A stretch of DNA of 64,000 bases from Nitrospira sp. ND1 (GCF_900170025.1 NZ_FWEX01000005.1:295073-359072), one strand, 5' to 3'. Numbered from the stretch's first letter, positions 7,973 through 15,490 are shown. Translations and numbers: made by a program. The notes: generated by a model from the sequence alone, not told the origin.

Positions 7973-9094
7973 TGTTGAGAATGGGCCCCTCCACTGCGCT
8001 AGAGTCGCAGCGCCATTGAAGGAGGGACAGTATGTCGACGATCACGACCAAGGAGTTGACGACACTGAAGATCCCCAGACGGTATCACCACACCGTCAAG
8101 AGCCGCCTCGCCATCGTGCACTATGCAACGGACTTCGGGATCAAAGGAGCGGCCCGGCGGTTCGGCCTGGATCGGAAGACGGTCCGAGCGTGGCGCCGCC
8201 GCTTGCAGGCCGCCGGTCTCGTGGGCCTGGTTCCGCGCTACCCGCCGATCCGTGCACGCCGCATTGCGGAGTCGACCGTGGCGTTGATTGAACACGCCCG
8301 GCGCGATCTGATGTACGGGGCGGTCCGCACCCGGATTTGGCTCGAGCGTGTCCATCGGATCCGGGTCGCCGCGGCTACGATTCGCCGGATCTGCCACCGG
8401 CTCGGCTATCCATCGCTCCGCCGAAAACCCTCACGACGTCCTCGGCAACTAACGCTCTTCAGTCGCGAGCGACCGGGGGACTGTGTCCAGGTGGACGTCA
8501 AGGAAGTCAAAGTGGCAGGTGCGAAGTATTTCCAATACACCGCTATCGACGACTGCACGCGCTATCGGATTCTCCGTCTCTATCCCCGGAAAAATCATCA
8601 GACCAGTCATACCTTCTTCAGCACCCTTCGGGCCGCGCTCCCATTTCCCATCCGCAAAGTACAGGTCGACAACGGCGCAGAGTTCTCGCTCGCCTTTGCC
8701 CTCACGGTTCAACAGGCTGGGGTGCGGCTACGCTACATCAAGCCGCGATGTCCGGAGCAGAACGGCAAAGTCGAACGCAGTCATCGTGTTGATAACGAGG
8801 AGTTTTGGAGTCGGTCAACATTTGCCGGTTTCGCACCGGCGGCCGAAGCCGTACTGGCCTGGGAACACCGTTACAACCACGAGCGCTTCTCCATGGCCCT
8901 TAATGGCCTCACCCCGGCCGAGAAACTCGCAACATTCATGGCTCCGTCTCCGCTTCCGTCAGGCACCGTCCTCCCGCATCCGGTTCCCGCTTCGACCTCG
9001 ACCATGGACCCGCCGCCAATCGCGTGTCCTGAGCCACTTGTGCGACGCGTGCTCTGCCACAGTCACGACCTAAACCCTGGGGTCACTTCTTGAC
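7973..9094 (+). mobile_element. IS481-family insertion sequence
   Basis: The right end, read inward, is TGTCAAGAAGTGACCCC (ending at 9094, inside the transposase stop region). The left end TGTTGAGAATGGGCCCC at 7973 matches it at about 12 of 17 positions. The 1.12-kb length and the single transposase frame fit the IS481 family. Flanks do not show a matching target duplication. An 84-bp orphan segment (7889-7972) separates it from the IS21 element, and the truncated IS3-family copy follows it after 12 bp. Confidence 0.75.
8032..9093 (+). CDS. IS481-family DDE transposase
   Basis: A 353-residue transposase with a strong Shine-Dalgarno (GAAGGAGGGACAGT before ATG). The N-terminal helix-turn-helix contains G-A-A-R-R-F-G-L-D-R-K-T-V-R-A-W. 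The rve/DDE core shows C-V-Q-V-D-V-K (first Asp), V-Q-V-D-N-G-A-E-F (second Asp) and C-P-E-Q-N-G-K-V-E-R-S-H (Glu), with the usual spacing. The stop codon lies in the terminal inverted repeat, as is common in this family. The proline-rich C-terminal tail is longer than necessary for catalysis. No frameshift is visible. Confidence 0.88.
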   Translation: MSTITTKELTTLKIPRRYHHTVKSRLAIVHYATDFGIKGAARRFGLDRKTVRAWRRRLQAAGLVGLVPRYPPIRARRIAESTVALIEHARRDLMYGAVRTRIWLERVHRIRVAAATIRRICHRLGYPSLRRKPSRRPRQLTLFSRERPGDCVQVDVKEVKVAGAKYFQYTAIDDCTRYRILRLYPRKNHQTSHTFFSTLRAALPFPIRKVQVDNGAEFSLAFALTVQQAGVRLRYIKPRCPEQNGKVERSHRVDNEEFWSRSTFAGFAPAAEAVLAWEHRYNHERFSMALNGLTPAEKLATFMAPSPLPSGTVLPHPVPASTSTMDPPPIACPEPLVRRVLCHSHDLNPGVTS

Positions 9095-9106
9095 AAGTCA
9101 TTACAC

Positions 9107-9442
9107 ATGGCGCTCGCCACGCGGCAGCCCTCAGCAGGACTCCTGCATCACTCCGATCGCGGGGGGCAATATGCGGCAGGGGCCTACCAGCAGTTGCTCA
9201 CCACGTATGGCATCACGGCCAGCATGAGCCGCACCGGCAATTGCTGGGACAACGCCTGTGTCGAGAGCTTCTTCGGAACATTGAAGCGGGAACTCGTGTA
9301 CCATCGGCACTATGCCACACGAGCGGAAGCGAAACAGGACATCTTCGAATACATCGAGGTGTTCTACAATCGGACGCGTCGGCACTCGACCCTCGGCTAT
9401 GACTCCCCGGCCGAGTACGAAGCGAGAGCCGCAGTCGCGTAA
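9107..9442 (+). pseudogene. IS3-family transposase OrfB, C-terminal remnant
   Basis: 111 residues equal to the last third of an IS3-family OrfB: L-L-H-H-S-D-R-G-G-Q-Y (second catalytic Asp), then S-R-T-G-N-C-W-D-N-A-C-V-E-S-F-F (Glu), then the T-R-R-H-S-T-L-G-Y-x-S-P-x-x-Y-E terminal box. The N-terminal two thirds and OrfA are absent; homology begins abruptly at 9107, just after the IS481 right end. The remnant cannot encode an active transposase. Confidence 0.9.
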
Positions 9443-9472
9443 CCTGGTGTCCATCAAATCGGGGGAAGGTCA
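9107..9472 (+). mobile_element. Truncated IS3-family element with right inverted repeat
   Basis: The OrfB remnant is followed by TGTCCATCAAATCGGGGGAA and four further bases GGTCA ending at 9472, a typical IS3-family right terminal repeat ending in CA. No matching left end is found on the far side of the IS481 or IS21 elements, so the left part was deleted. The IS end lies only 17 bp from the left att copy of the tRNA-Thr element. Confidence 0.8.
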
Positions 9473-9489
9473 CACGTCCGTCTGATTTG

Positions 9490-9534
9490 TGGAGCTGGCG
9501 AGAGGAATCGAACCCCCAACCGGCGGTTTACAAA
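9490..9534 (+). repeat. attL: copy of tRNA-Thr 3' half
   Basis: 45 bp identical to 15426-15470, running from the CCA end through the T arm to the anticodon loop, with no tRNA 5' half beyond it. The identity stops exactly at the anticodon loop (TTTACAAA then divergence), the expected crossover region of a tRNA-targeting tyrosine recombinase. Confidence 0.92.
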
Positions 9535-9586
9535 GCAGTCCTGAGCCTCTTTCCTCACATCACTCTACAGCATCAGATCCAATAGA

Positions 9587-9616
9587 ATCGCCTGATCCAC
9601 CATTGGGTTAGGCGAT
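9587..9616. repeat. Hairpin upstream of the Rep-like gene
   Basis: ATCGCCT at 9587-9593 and its exact complement AGGCGAT at 9610-9616 form a 7-bp stem with a 16-nt loop, immediately before the Rep-like reading frame and 50 bp inside the element. It is a candidate replication-origin or recombination structure; no nick site can be named from sequence alone. Confidence 0.4.
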
Positions 9617-9617
9617 A

Positions 9618-10685
9618 GTGCCATGTTGCGTGGAGTTGTCATTCAAAAGGGTAAAAAGGGCGGTTACGGTTACACTTTTGGTTACACTTTTTGAGGTGAG
9701 GTCGAGCGTGGACAGGACAGAGAAAGAACCAACGCAGCAATCGAGGCTGTCCCGCTCGGCCGGTGATGCCGGTGCGCGGGGTGGCGCAAGCCACCCGCGC
9801 ACGGGAGCCGCGCCAGCGGCATCTCCTAAACTTGACAGGAGGACATTTCTCGGCGAACACACCTGGCCTCACATCACACTACCTCCCGCAGGAAACGTCT
9901 GGTCCATCACGATTCATGATTTTGGAAAACAATGGGTTGAAATGTCTTGGGGAAGGTTAGATCCGATTCAAGGCAAGAGAGGAGAAAAAGGCGCATCGCG
10001 GAATAGAAAGATGAACGAGTCACGGGCACGAGGCCGGGCCAAAGGCACTATTCGGAAGAAATGCCTGACCATCGGAGCCGACCATCTGGTGACCTTGACC
10101 TACCGAGCGAATGTGAATGATCGAGACCGTGTCTTACACGATCTGGAACGGCTACGGCGAGCACTCTCGCGATCAGGCTGTTCCATGCCTTATGTCGCGG
10201 TCCTGGAACGGCAACAGCGTGGGGCGTTGCATCCGCATCTGGCGGTGAAGGGTTTTCGGGATGTGCGGCTATTGCGGCGGTGCTGGTACAAAATCGTCGG
10301 CAATGGTCAGGGACAAGTGAACGTCAGAGGGCCCCGGCCAGGAAGTTCACCGGTTAAACTTGCCCGTTACCTGTCGAAATACATCAGCAAGGATTTCGAC
10401 AATATGCCGCGTGAGTTTGAAGAGCACAGATACTTTTGCTCATTAGGCGTCAAGGTGCCGACGGAAAAACATGAGTTTATCCTGGACCGAAGGGCAACAG
10501 ACGTGGAAAGGAAAATGTACAGCCTCATGCGACGAGAGGCGTTACGTCGCGTTGGCGTCTGCTGCCGTCTCACGGAATGGATGGGTGGGGCAGGCACCTA
10601 CGGCTGGATGGCTGGTTTTGAAGATGCCTCAATCCGGACGGTTAGCAAAACTGATGAAAGTGTGCCGATTGGTCCAAGCCCGTGA
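9618..10685 (+). CDS. HUH-type rolling-circle Rep-like protein
   Basis: Up to 355 residues; the first 80 or so are low-complexity and the true start is uncertain (an AGGAGG at about 9836-9842 has no ATG at a normal distance). The C-terminal half carries the Rep signature: L-V-T-L-T-Y near residue 155, G-A-L-H-P-H-L-A-V-K-G near residue 200 (metal-binding His-x-His) and Y-L-S-K-Y-I-S-K near residue 250 (nucleophile tyrosine motif Y-x3-Y-x2-K). Such proteins nick an origin and start rolling-circle replication of plasmids, phages and satellites. It is the first gene inside the tRNA-Thr element and would let the excised circle replicate. Assignment is by motifs; substrate and origin are unknown. 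Confidence 0.65.
   Translation: MPCCVELSFKRVKRAVTVTLLVTLFEVRSSVDRTEKEPTQQSRLSRSAGDAGARGGASHPRTGAAPAASPKLDRRTFLGEHTWPHITLPPAGNVWSITIHDFGKQWVEMSWGRLDPIQGKRGEKGASRNRKMNESRARGRAKGTIRKKCLTIGADHLVTLTYRANVNDRDRVLHDLERLRRALSRSGCSMPYVAVLERQQRGALHPHLAVKGFRDVRLLRRCWYKIVGNGQGQVNVRGPRPGSSPVKLARYLSKYISKDFDNMPREFEEHRYFCSLGVKVPTEKHEFILDRRATDVERKMYSLMRREALRRVGVCCRLTEWMGGAGTYGWMAGFEDASIRTVSKTDESVPIGPSP
9662..9691. repeat. GGTTACACTTTT tandem repeats, left end
   Basis: GGTTAC at 9662 is followed by two 12-bp copies of GGTTACACTTTT (9668-9679, 9680-9691). The same decamer occurs twice with 12-bp spacing at the other end of the element (15337-15358). Paired motifs at both ends suit arm-type binding sites for the integrase or the HTH protein. 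Confidence 0.55.
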
Positions 10686-10828
10686 CAGTTCCACGCCGGA
10701 GCATGCTATAGCGCAGGCGTTCTGGGGGAAAGGGGGTGTCGAAGACTCCCCCTTCTACGAAACGTTTATATCGCATCGGTGTTATTGAATTAACCCTCTG
10801 CAACTAGTGAATCAATGTGAGCAGGCGA

Positions 10829-10857
10829 TTGAAGCGATTCGATTATCAGCATAAAAT
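10829..10857 (+). promoter_or_regulatory. Sigma-70-type promoter before the kinase-TPR pair
   Basis: TTGAAG (10829-10834) and TAAAAT (10852-10857) are separated by exactly 17 bp, 69 bp upstream of the kinase start. This is the best promoter in the 240-bp gap 10686-10925, which contains no gene. A weak Shine-Dalgarno AAGGA lies 11 nt before the kinase ATG. Confidence 0.45.
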
Positions 10858-10925
10858 GCCTTCAACCCTCTCCCTCAATACTTATTGTCTTTTGTATCAC
10901 TGTCATAAAAAGGATTGACTGACAT

Positions 10926-11984
10926 ATGAATGGTCGCCAAGTCCCCAACGTTGCCTCGACTCCGGCGGAGAATTTGGAAAATATGGATCTCGGCAACGGC
11001 TGGACTGTAGCAAGCAGAATCACACGTAAGAAAAGGAGCACGGGGGGGCACTTCTCCATCGGATACAAAGTCGTGGGTGCGCAGGGTAAAGAAGCTTTTA
11101 TGAAAGCATTGGACTTTTCGGCAGCTTCGCAGTCACAAGATCCTATCCGCGAGCTACAGAAGCTTACTGAGGCATATAACTATGAGCGTGATTTACTGAC
11201 GAAGTGTAAGAATCGTCGATTAAACCGTGTGATGGTACCCATCATCGATGGCACGATACATGTTCCGGGCTATGGAATTTATAGTCCGGTTTCCTACTTA
11301 ATATTTGAACTTGCTAAAGGCGACATAAGGGATGTCCTGTCAGATTTCTCAAAGTTTGACCTGGTGTGGTGCCTAAAGTCCCTTCATAACGTAGCAGTGG
11401 GGCTGCATCAATTACACAGTTCGGGAATTGCTCATCAGGACCTTAAGCCCTCCAATGTCTTATTCACCAACACTAACGAATCGAAACTCGCCGATCTGGG
11501 CAGGGCTACTGCTCAAGACCATCCTTCTCCTATCCATCATTATCAGGTGCCCGGAGATTTAGGCTATGCCCCAATTGATTTGAGTTATACCCCGACAACT
11601 GTCGATGGTTTCGAAAAGAGATTTTTGGCAGATTTGTACTTGATGGGAAGTCTATTCTTTTTCCATTTCACAGGTGTAGCAGCGGTCCATGCATTGCGAA
11701 TGAAGATTCAGGGAGTACCTTTGAGTAATACTTCGTTCCTGGCCGATCTTCCCTACCTTCAACACGCTTACGAAGAGACACTTGTTGATCTGAGGAGGGG
11801 AGTTGAGCCACTAGCCGGTGCTCTTGTAGAACCAATTATTCAGATCGTCAGGCAGCTTTGTGAGCCTGATCCTAAAAGGCGTGGTGACCCGCGATGGAAA
11901 GATTCCATAGTGCCTAGCTATAACATGGAAACCTATATTTCCAGACTAGACTTGCTCTGCAAAAAGGCCGAGTTGCTGCTATGA
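10926..11984 (+). CDS. Ser/Thr protein kinase (Hanks-type), element cargo
   Basis: A 352-residue kinase. Visible motifs: a glycine-loop-like S-T-G-G-H-F-S-I-G-Y (38-47), the ATP-anchoring lysine in A-F-M-K-A-L (Lys60), a likely C-helix Glu around 82-87, H-Q-D-L-K-P-S-N (170-177, catalytic Asp172, with HQD instead of HRD), and A-D-L-G (189-192, DLG replacing DFG, Asp190). All residues needed for catalysis appear present. There is no membrane segment or PASTA repeat, so it is a soluble kinase unlike housekeeping PknB. It overlaps the following TPR gene by 4 bp (ATGA), so the two are co-translated. Lower GC than the flagellar genes points to transfer. Position in a mobile element suggests a defence or element-protection role; that is inference. 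Confidence 0.8.
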   Translation: MNGRQVPNVASTPAENLENMDLGNGWTVASRITRKKRSTGGHFSIGYKVVGAQGKEAFMKALDFSAASQSQDPIRELQKLTEAYNYERDLLTKCKNRRLNRVMVPIIDGTIHVPGYGIYSPVSYLIFELAKGDIRDVLSDFSKFDLVWCLKSLHNVAVGLHQLHSSGIAHQDLKPSNVLFTNTNESKLADLGRATAQDHPSPIHHYQVPGDLGYAPIDLSYTPTTVDGFEKRFLADLYLMGSLFFFHFTGVAAVHALRMKIQGVPLSNTSFLADLPYLQHAYEETLVDLRRGVEPLAGALVEPIIQIVRQLCEPDPKRRGDPRWKDSIVPSYNMETYISRLDLLCKKAELLL

Positions 11985-13474
11985 GTCTAGGAGCACTAGA
12001 TAAAGATCGACAGGTAATCCCCCGATGGCATACCTACCCAATGGCGAGGTGGCTGGGAGTAACTGCGTCAGTTGAAGGTCAATTGCCAACGCCAGCATTG
12101 GGTGATGATTATCAGGAGAAGGTTGCCTCCTGGGAAAAATCAAAGCGTTTAGGTCACGCATCAGATCTGGTCGGCAATGCGCTTATATTGAATCAATTTG
12201 GTGATCAGAGCGCTATAGCTGCAGCGCAGTTCATTTTTGATAATAGCGAAAAAGCCTCTCCTCTTCTCTTGGAAGTTGCAGAAACGTTTCTTCGCCTATC
12301 GAAAAATGAATCGCTTGCACTCCCCAATGTCATAGTCCCAGATGAGAACAATCGCGTCCGAGAAGTAATTTCTAGATTGAAGGCAAGAACGAGAGAATAT
12401 CCAAGAAATCCAATTTTGTGGATGGATCTGGCATTTTATTACAGTGCACTAGGCCAAACCGAATTAGCCGATCGGGCTGTGACTGTCGCACTGTCATTGA
12501 ACCAGGAAAATCGGTATCTCCTGCGGTCTGGAGCGCGCTTCTTCATGCACCTGGGGACGCCAGATAAAGCACTTTATTATTTGCGCAAAAGCAACAGTGG
12601 ACAACAAGACCCTTGGATTGTGGCTGCTGAAATTGCCATCACAGATACCATCGAAGGGACCTCTCAGCGAATGAAAAGTGCGCGAACCATGCTTGAAAAT
12701 AAGTCCTACGCCAAGTTCCATCTTTCAGAGCTTGCCAGCGCATTAGGAACTATAGAATTAAAAAGCGGAGCACGAAAAAAGGGGAATAAGCTATTTGCTC
12801 TCGCCCTGGAAGAGCCCACCGAAAACACTCTGGCTCAGATAACCTTTCTGCAGAACCGTCACGGGGAACCGAGGGGAGCGATTAGTCCTGACCGCTCTGC
12901 TCAATCATTTGAAGCAGAGGCAATGTTAAAGGCGCATAACTATGATTTTGATGGCGCTCTAGATGCCTCAAAAAAATGGTTCGCGTATCAACCCTTCAGC
13001 TCCCGTCCTGCCGTACATGGATCGTACATAGCAGGCGTCGCTCTTGGAAAGTATGAAGAAGCCATAAAGGTGGCACGGATGGGACTTCTCTCGTCACCTA
13101 AGGACGTCATGCTTAAGAACAATCTTGCTTTTTCCTTAGCCTCTGTTGGGAGAGTGGAAGAAGCCAAGGGTGTCCTGGAAGGGATTGAAGAGGACAGACT
13201 TTCTGAAAGTGAAAAAAACACCCTAACCGCTACAAGAGGGGTCATATCTTTCCGTAGCGAAGACCATGCGGAAGGCAGAAGACTGTACGGCATCGCCATT
13301 GATGGCTTCAAGAAAGAGAAGAGCACAAGGTTAGAAACACTGGCGAAGTTTTTTTGGGCTAGAGAGGAAGAGCGGATAGGCTCGGGGCTTGGGAGGCAGA
13401 TGGCGGAAGAAGCGATAAAGAATGCCAAGAAACTTGATATACGAGAGTTGATGGGACACTTCGAAAAAAAATAG
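11981..13474 (+). CDS. TPR-repeat protein paired with the kinase
   Basis: A 497-residue soluble protein. TPR-like helical hairpins are visible around residues 140-200 (N-P-I-L-W-M-D-L-A-F-Y-Y-S-A-L-G-Q-T-E-L-A, then V-A-L-S-L-N) and 345-410 (A-G-V-A-L-G-K-Y-E-E-A-I-K-V-A, then N-N-L-A-F-S-L-A-S-V-G-R-V-E-E-A). The first 100 residues are not TPR and contain no catalytic motif that I recognise. The start lies inside the kinase stop (ATGA), so a tight stoichiometric link is expected. TPR proteins next to kinases often act as substrate adaptors or sensors. It could equally be a target phosphorylated by the kinase. Function is unknown. Confidence 0.7.
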   Translation: MSLGALDKDRQVIPRWHTYPMARWLGVTASVEGQLPTPALGDDYQEKVASWEKSKRLGHASDLVGNALILNQFGDQSAIAAAQFIFDNSEKASPLLLEVAETFLRLSKNESLALPNVIVPDENNRVREVISRLKARTREYPRNPILWMDLAFYYSALGQTELADRAVTVALSLNQENRYLLRSGARFFMHLGTPDKALYYLRKSNSGQQDPWIVAAEIAITDTIEGTSQRMKSARTMLENKSYAKFHLSELASALGTIELKSGARKKGNKLFALALEEPTENTLAQITFLQNRHGEPRGAISPDRSAQSFEAEAMLKAHNYDFDGALDASKKWFAYQPFSSRPAVHGSYIAGVALGKYEEAIKVARMGLLSSPKDVMLKNNLAFSLASVGRVEEAKGVLEGIEEDRLSESEKNTLTATRGVISFRSEDHAEGRRLYGIAIDGFKKEKSTRLETLAKFFWAREEERIGSGLGRQMAEEAIKNAKKLDIRELMGHFEKK

Positions 13475-13630
13475 TGACTGTGGTTAAGGTTGTCGTTTCT
13501 GATGAACCCTCCTTCTTTCTCTCCTGACGCGTTTCTCCCCTATATCTCTGCATAACGCTTTGGCAGCATATCGCTCAAGCGCGATCACGGACTGTAGTAA
13601 ATGGCTGATATAAAAGCCAAGTTTTGACAA

Positions 13631-13685
13631 TTGACTTTATTATAGCAGGCGGCTATAAACACATTATTATAACGGAGGGCTATAA
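13631..13685 (+). promoter_or_regulatory. Promoter with two palindromic operators for the RHH gene
   Basis: TTGACT (13631-13636) and TATAAA (13654-13659) with a 17-bp spacer form a good promoter; a second TTGACA lies at 13624. Two copies of the palindrome TTATARC-N5-GCTATAA are present: 13640-13658, covering the -10 box, and 13667-13685, covering the GGAGG ribosome site up to the ATG. They are 27 bp apart. Repressor binding there would block both transcription and access to the start. This layout fits autoregulation by the ribbon-helix-helix protein encoded immediately downstream. Confidence 0.7.
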
Positions 13686-13985
13686 ATGAGTCCTAAGCCT
13701 AAAAACACGCCGCACCGAGTATTGCTATCGTTGCCCACAGATCTCTACGAGACGATTTCACGCGTATCGGCTGCTATGGAGAAGCCGCGAGCCGAAATCA
13801 TCCGCGATCTACTAAGTGAACAGCAGCCAATTCTCGAACACATGGCCACGATGTTGGAACAGGCAAAAGCGGGAAAGCTTGATCAGGCTATGAAGGGATG
13901 GAAGAAAATGACCGGGGAGGCGTTAAAGGGCCTTGGAGTAATCATGAATCCGCCTGATCTTAAGAAATCCAAACTAAGATCCTAG
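13686..13985 (+). CDS. Ribbon-helix-helix (CopG/Arc-type) regulator
   Basis: A 99-residue protein. Residues 10-45 follow the RHH pattern: a short beta strand R-V-L-L-S-L-P, then L-Y-E-T-I-S-R-V-S-A-A-M, then R-A-E-I-I-R-D-L-L. The rest is a charged helical tail, possibly for oligomerisation. RHH proteins repress replication, toxin-antitoxin or mobile-element genes by binding palindromes with the beta strand. Two such palindromes overlap its own promoter and ribosome site. No toxin-like gene follows directly, so a copy-number or integrase-control role is more likely than a toxin-antitoxin pair. Confidence 0.7.
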   Translation: MSPKPKNTPHRVLLSLPTDLYETISRVSAAMEKPRAEIIRDLLSEQQPILEHMATMLEQAKAGKLDQAMKGWKKMTGEALKGLGVIMNPPDLKKSKLRS

Positions 13986-14034
13986 CGGCGTTATCGGACG
14001 TCAGTGTGTAAAAACCAGATTTAAACGGAAGGGG

Positions 14035-14322
14035 GTGATGGAAATGTCAGAGGAAGTATTCAAACGGCTGTATTCAGTCAGAGAGGCGGCTCGATACCTG
14101 GGTATCAGCCAGTGGGCGGTTCGGCATCTCAATTGGTCCAGCAAACTGCCCTGTGTACGGCAGGGACGACGAGTCCTATTCGATATTTACGATATGGACC
14201 GGTTCATCGAAAACAACAAGAGGGGGGGACATCATGGGGATGCTTTATCGACGCAAGAAACGCGATCCGACGACAGGGACTTTAGCCGAACAGGGCCCAT
14301 ATTGGATGAAATATTACGTTGA
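14035..14322 (+). CDS. HTH excisionase-like protein
   Basis: Up to 95 residues; GTG at 14035, ATG at 14038 or ATG at 14044 could each start, all close behind GAAGGGGG. The N-terminal 60 residues contain L-Y-S-V-R-E-A-A-R-Y-L-G-I-S-Q-W-A-V-R-H-L, then R-Q-G-R-R-V-L-F-D-I-Y-D-M-D-R-F-I, the classical HTH_17/Xis winged-helix pattern. The gene overlaps the 5' part of the integrase gene by about 90 bp in another frame, so its last 30 residues may be dispensable. It probably directs excision or regulates the integrase. Confidence 0.72.
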   Translation: MMEMSEEVFKRLYSVREAARYLGISQWAVRHLNWSSKLPCVRQGRRVLFDIYDMDRFIENNKRGGHHGDALSTQETRSDDRDFSRTGPILDEILR

Positions 14323-15490
14323 CGGCAGACCTATCCAAGAAAGCACGAGGACCAGTGATAAGGAGCGAGCCAAACGGATTCTTAAAATTAAGGAAGGGGA
14401 GATCGCTGCAGGGCTGTATCGTGGGCCCAATATCGACAGAACACGCTATGAGGACCTGGCTGAGCTCGTGAGACAAGATTACGAATTAAACAAGCGTAAG
14501 ACTGGACGTCGGGTCAGTGAATATCAGCACCATTTAGAACCATACTTCCGAAAGATGCGGGTGTCCGCCATCACCACTGAGCGAATCAAAGCCTATATCG
14601 TGAAACGCCAAGGAGAAGGCGCGGCAAACGCCACCATCAACCGGGAAACTGGATTTCTGAAGCGTATGTTTCGGATGGGCTTTCAACAAACACCACAACT
14701 GGTCGTTCGGGTTCCCCATATTCCCCAACTCAAGGAATACAACATTCGATCAGGATTCTTTGAGCATGAGGATTTTCTCGCGCTTCGAGGCGCCTTACCT
14801 GACTATGCCCAGGTGGCTGCAACACTCGCCTACTACAGCGGGATGCGAATGGGGGAGGTCTGCTCGCTGCAATGGCGGCAAATCAATTGGACAGAAGGGA
14901 AGCTGTTCCTGCAGGCCCAGGACACCAAAACCAATACGCCCAGAGTTCTCTATCTAACAGGCGATCTCTACCGGGTGCTGTTGGCCTGGAAGACACGCTG
15001 CGACCACAAATGGCCTGTTTGTCCCTGGATCTGCCATCGTGGAGGAATTCGCCTACAAAGTTTGAAGCATTCTTGGCGGAAGGCGTGCGAGACGGTTGGC
15101 CTCGGCGGGATGGTGAAAGACGAGAAGAAAAAGCACTTGGTGTGGGTAGGTAGAATCCCACATGACTTCCGTCGTACGGCTGTCCGCAATATGGTGCGGG
15201 CCGGAGTGCCGGAGAAGGTGGCCATGTCCATTTCCGGCCATAAGACTCGAAGCGTGTTTGACCGGTACAACATTGTGAACGAACGGGACCTCGAACAGGC
15301 CGCGCGCTCACTCTCTGCGTACTTTGAGCGTCAGACGGTTACACTTACGGTTACACTCGCAGAACTGCGAGGGGAGAGTAGTGGCTCTGTAAGCCGCCAA
15401 CCGGTTGATTCGTCAGTGGAATTTATGGAGCTGGCGAGAGGAATCGAACCCCCAACCGGCGGTTTACAAAACCGCTGCTCTGCCAATTGA
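14234..15490 (+). CDS. Tyrosine recombinase (phage-type integrase)
   Basis: A 418-residue integrase from the ATG at 14234, chosen for the AGGGGGG 5 nt upstream; the frame opens at 14153. The N-terminus is an arm-binding segment with Y-W-M-K-Y-Y-V-D-G, then a SAM-like core-binding domain. The catalytic domain shows S-G-M-R-M-G-E (first Arg), H-D-F-R-R-T (His and second Arg), S-G-H-K-T and F-D-R-Y-N (nucleophile Tyr). The 3' end of the gene runs into the tRNA-Thr repeat, so the last residues are encoded by the att site, as usual for tRNA-targeting integrases. It should catalyse integration between the tRNA and the element. Confidence 0.9.
   Translation: MGMLYRRKKRDPTTGTLAEQGPYWMKYYVDGRPIQESTRTSDKERAKRILKIKEGEIAAGLYRGPNIDRTRYEDLAELVRQDYELNKRKTGRRVSEYQHHLEPYFRKMRVSAITTERIKAYIVKRQGEGAANATINRETGFLKRMFRMGFQQTPQLVVRVPHIPQLKEYNIRSGFFEHEDFLALRGALPDYAQVAATLAYYSGMRMGEVCSLQWRQINWTEGKLFLQAQDTKTNTPRVLYLTGDLYRVLLAWKTRCDHKWPVCPWICHRGGIRLQSLKHSWRKACETVGLGGMVKDEKKKHLVWVGRIPHDFRRTAVRNMVRAGVPEKVAMSISGHKTRSVFDRYNIVNERDLEQAARSLSAYFERQTVTLTVTLAELRGESSGSVSRQPVDSSVEFMELARGIEPPTGGLQNRCSAN
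15337..15358. repeat. GGTTACACTT repeats, right end
   Basis: GGTTACACTT at 15337-15346 and GGTTACACTC at 15349-15358 lie in the 3' part of the integrase gene, about 70 bp from the right att copy, in the same orientation as the left-end copies at 9668-9691. They are candidate integrase arm sites. Confidence 0.5.

Larger units (their letters stand above)
9490..15470. mobile_element. Integrative element in tRNA-Thr(TGT), about 5.9 kb
   Basis: A perfect 45-bp direct repeat (9490-9534 and 15426-15470) made of the 3' half of tRNA-Thr bounds the element. The right copy belongs to the intact tRNA gene; the left copy is the displaced host 3' half. Inside are an HUH Rep-like gene, a kinase-TPR gene pair, a ribbon-helix-helix repressor, an HTH protein and a tyrosine integrase whose gene ends inside the tRNA repeat. 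Both ends carry 12-bp-spaced GGTTACACTT repeats. The kinase-TPR part is more AT-rich than the surroundings. No conjugation or capsid genes are present, so mobility would need excision plus outside help, or replication by the Rep-like protein. Confidence 0.85.

Noticed and set aside
13686-14322. RHH and HTH genes as a toxin-antitoxin pair
   Set aside because: The second gene is an excisionase-type HTH protein rather than a toxin fold, and 49 bp with its own ribosome site separate them.
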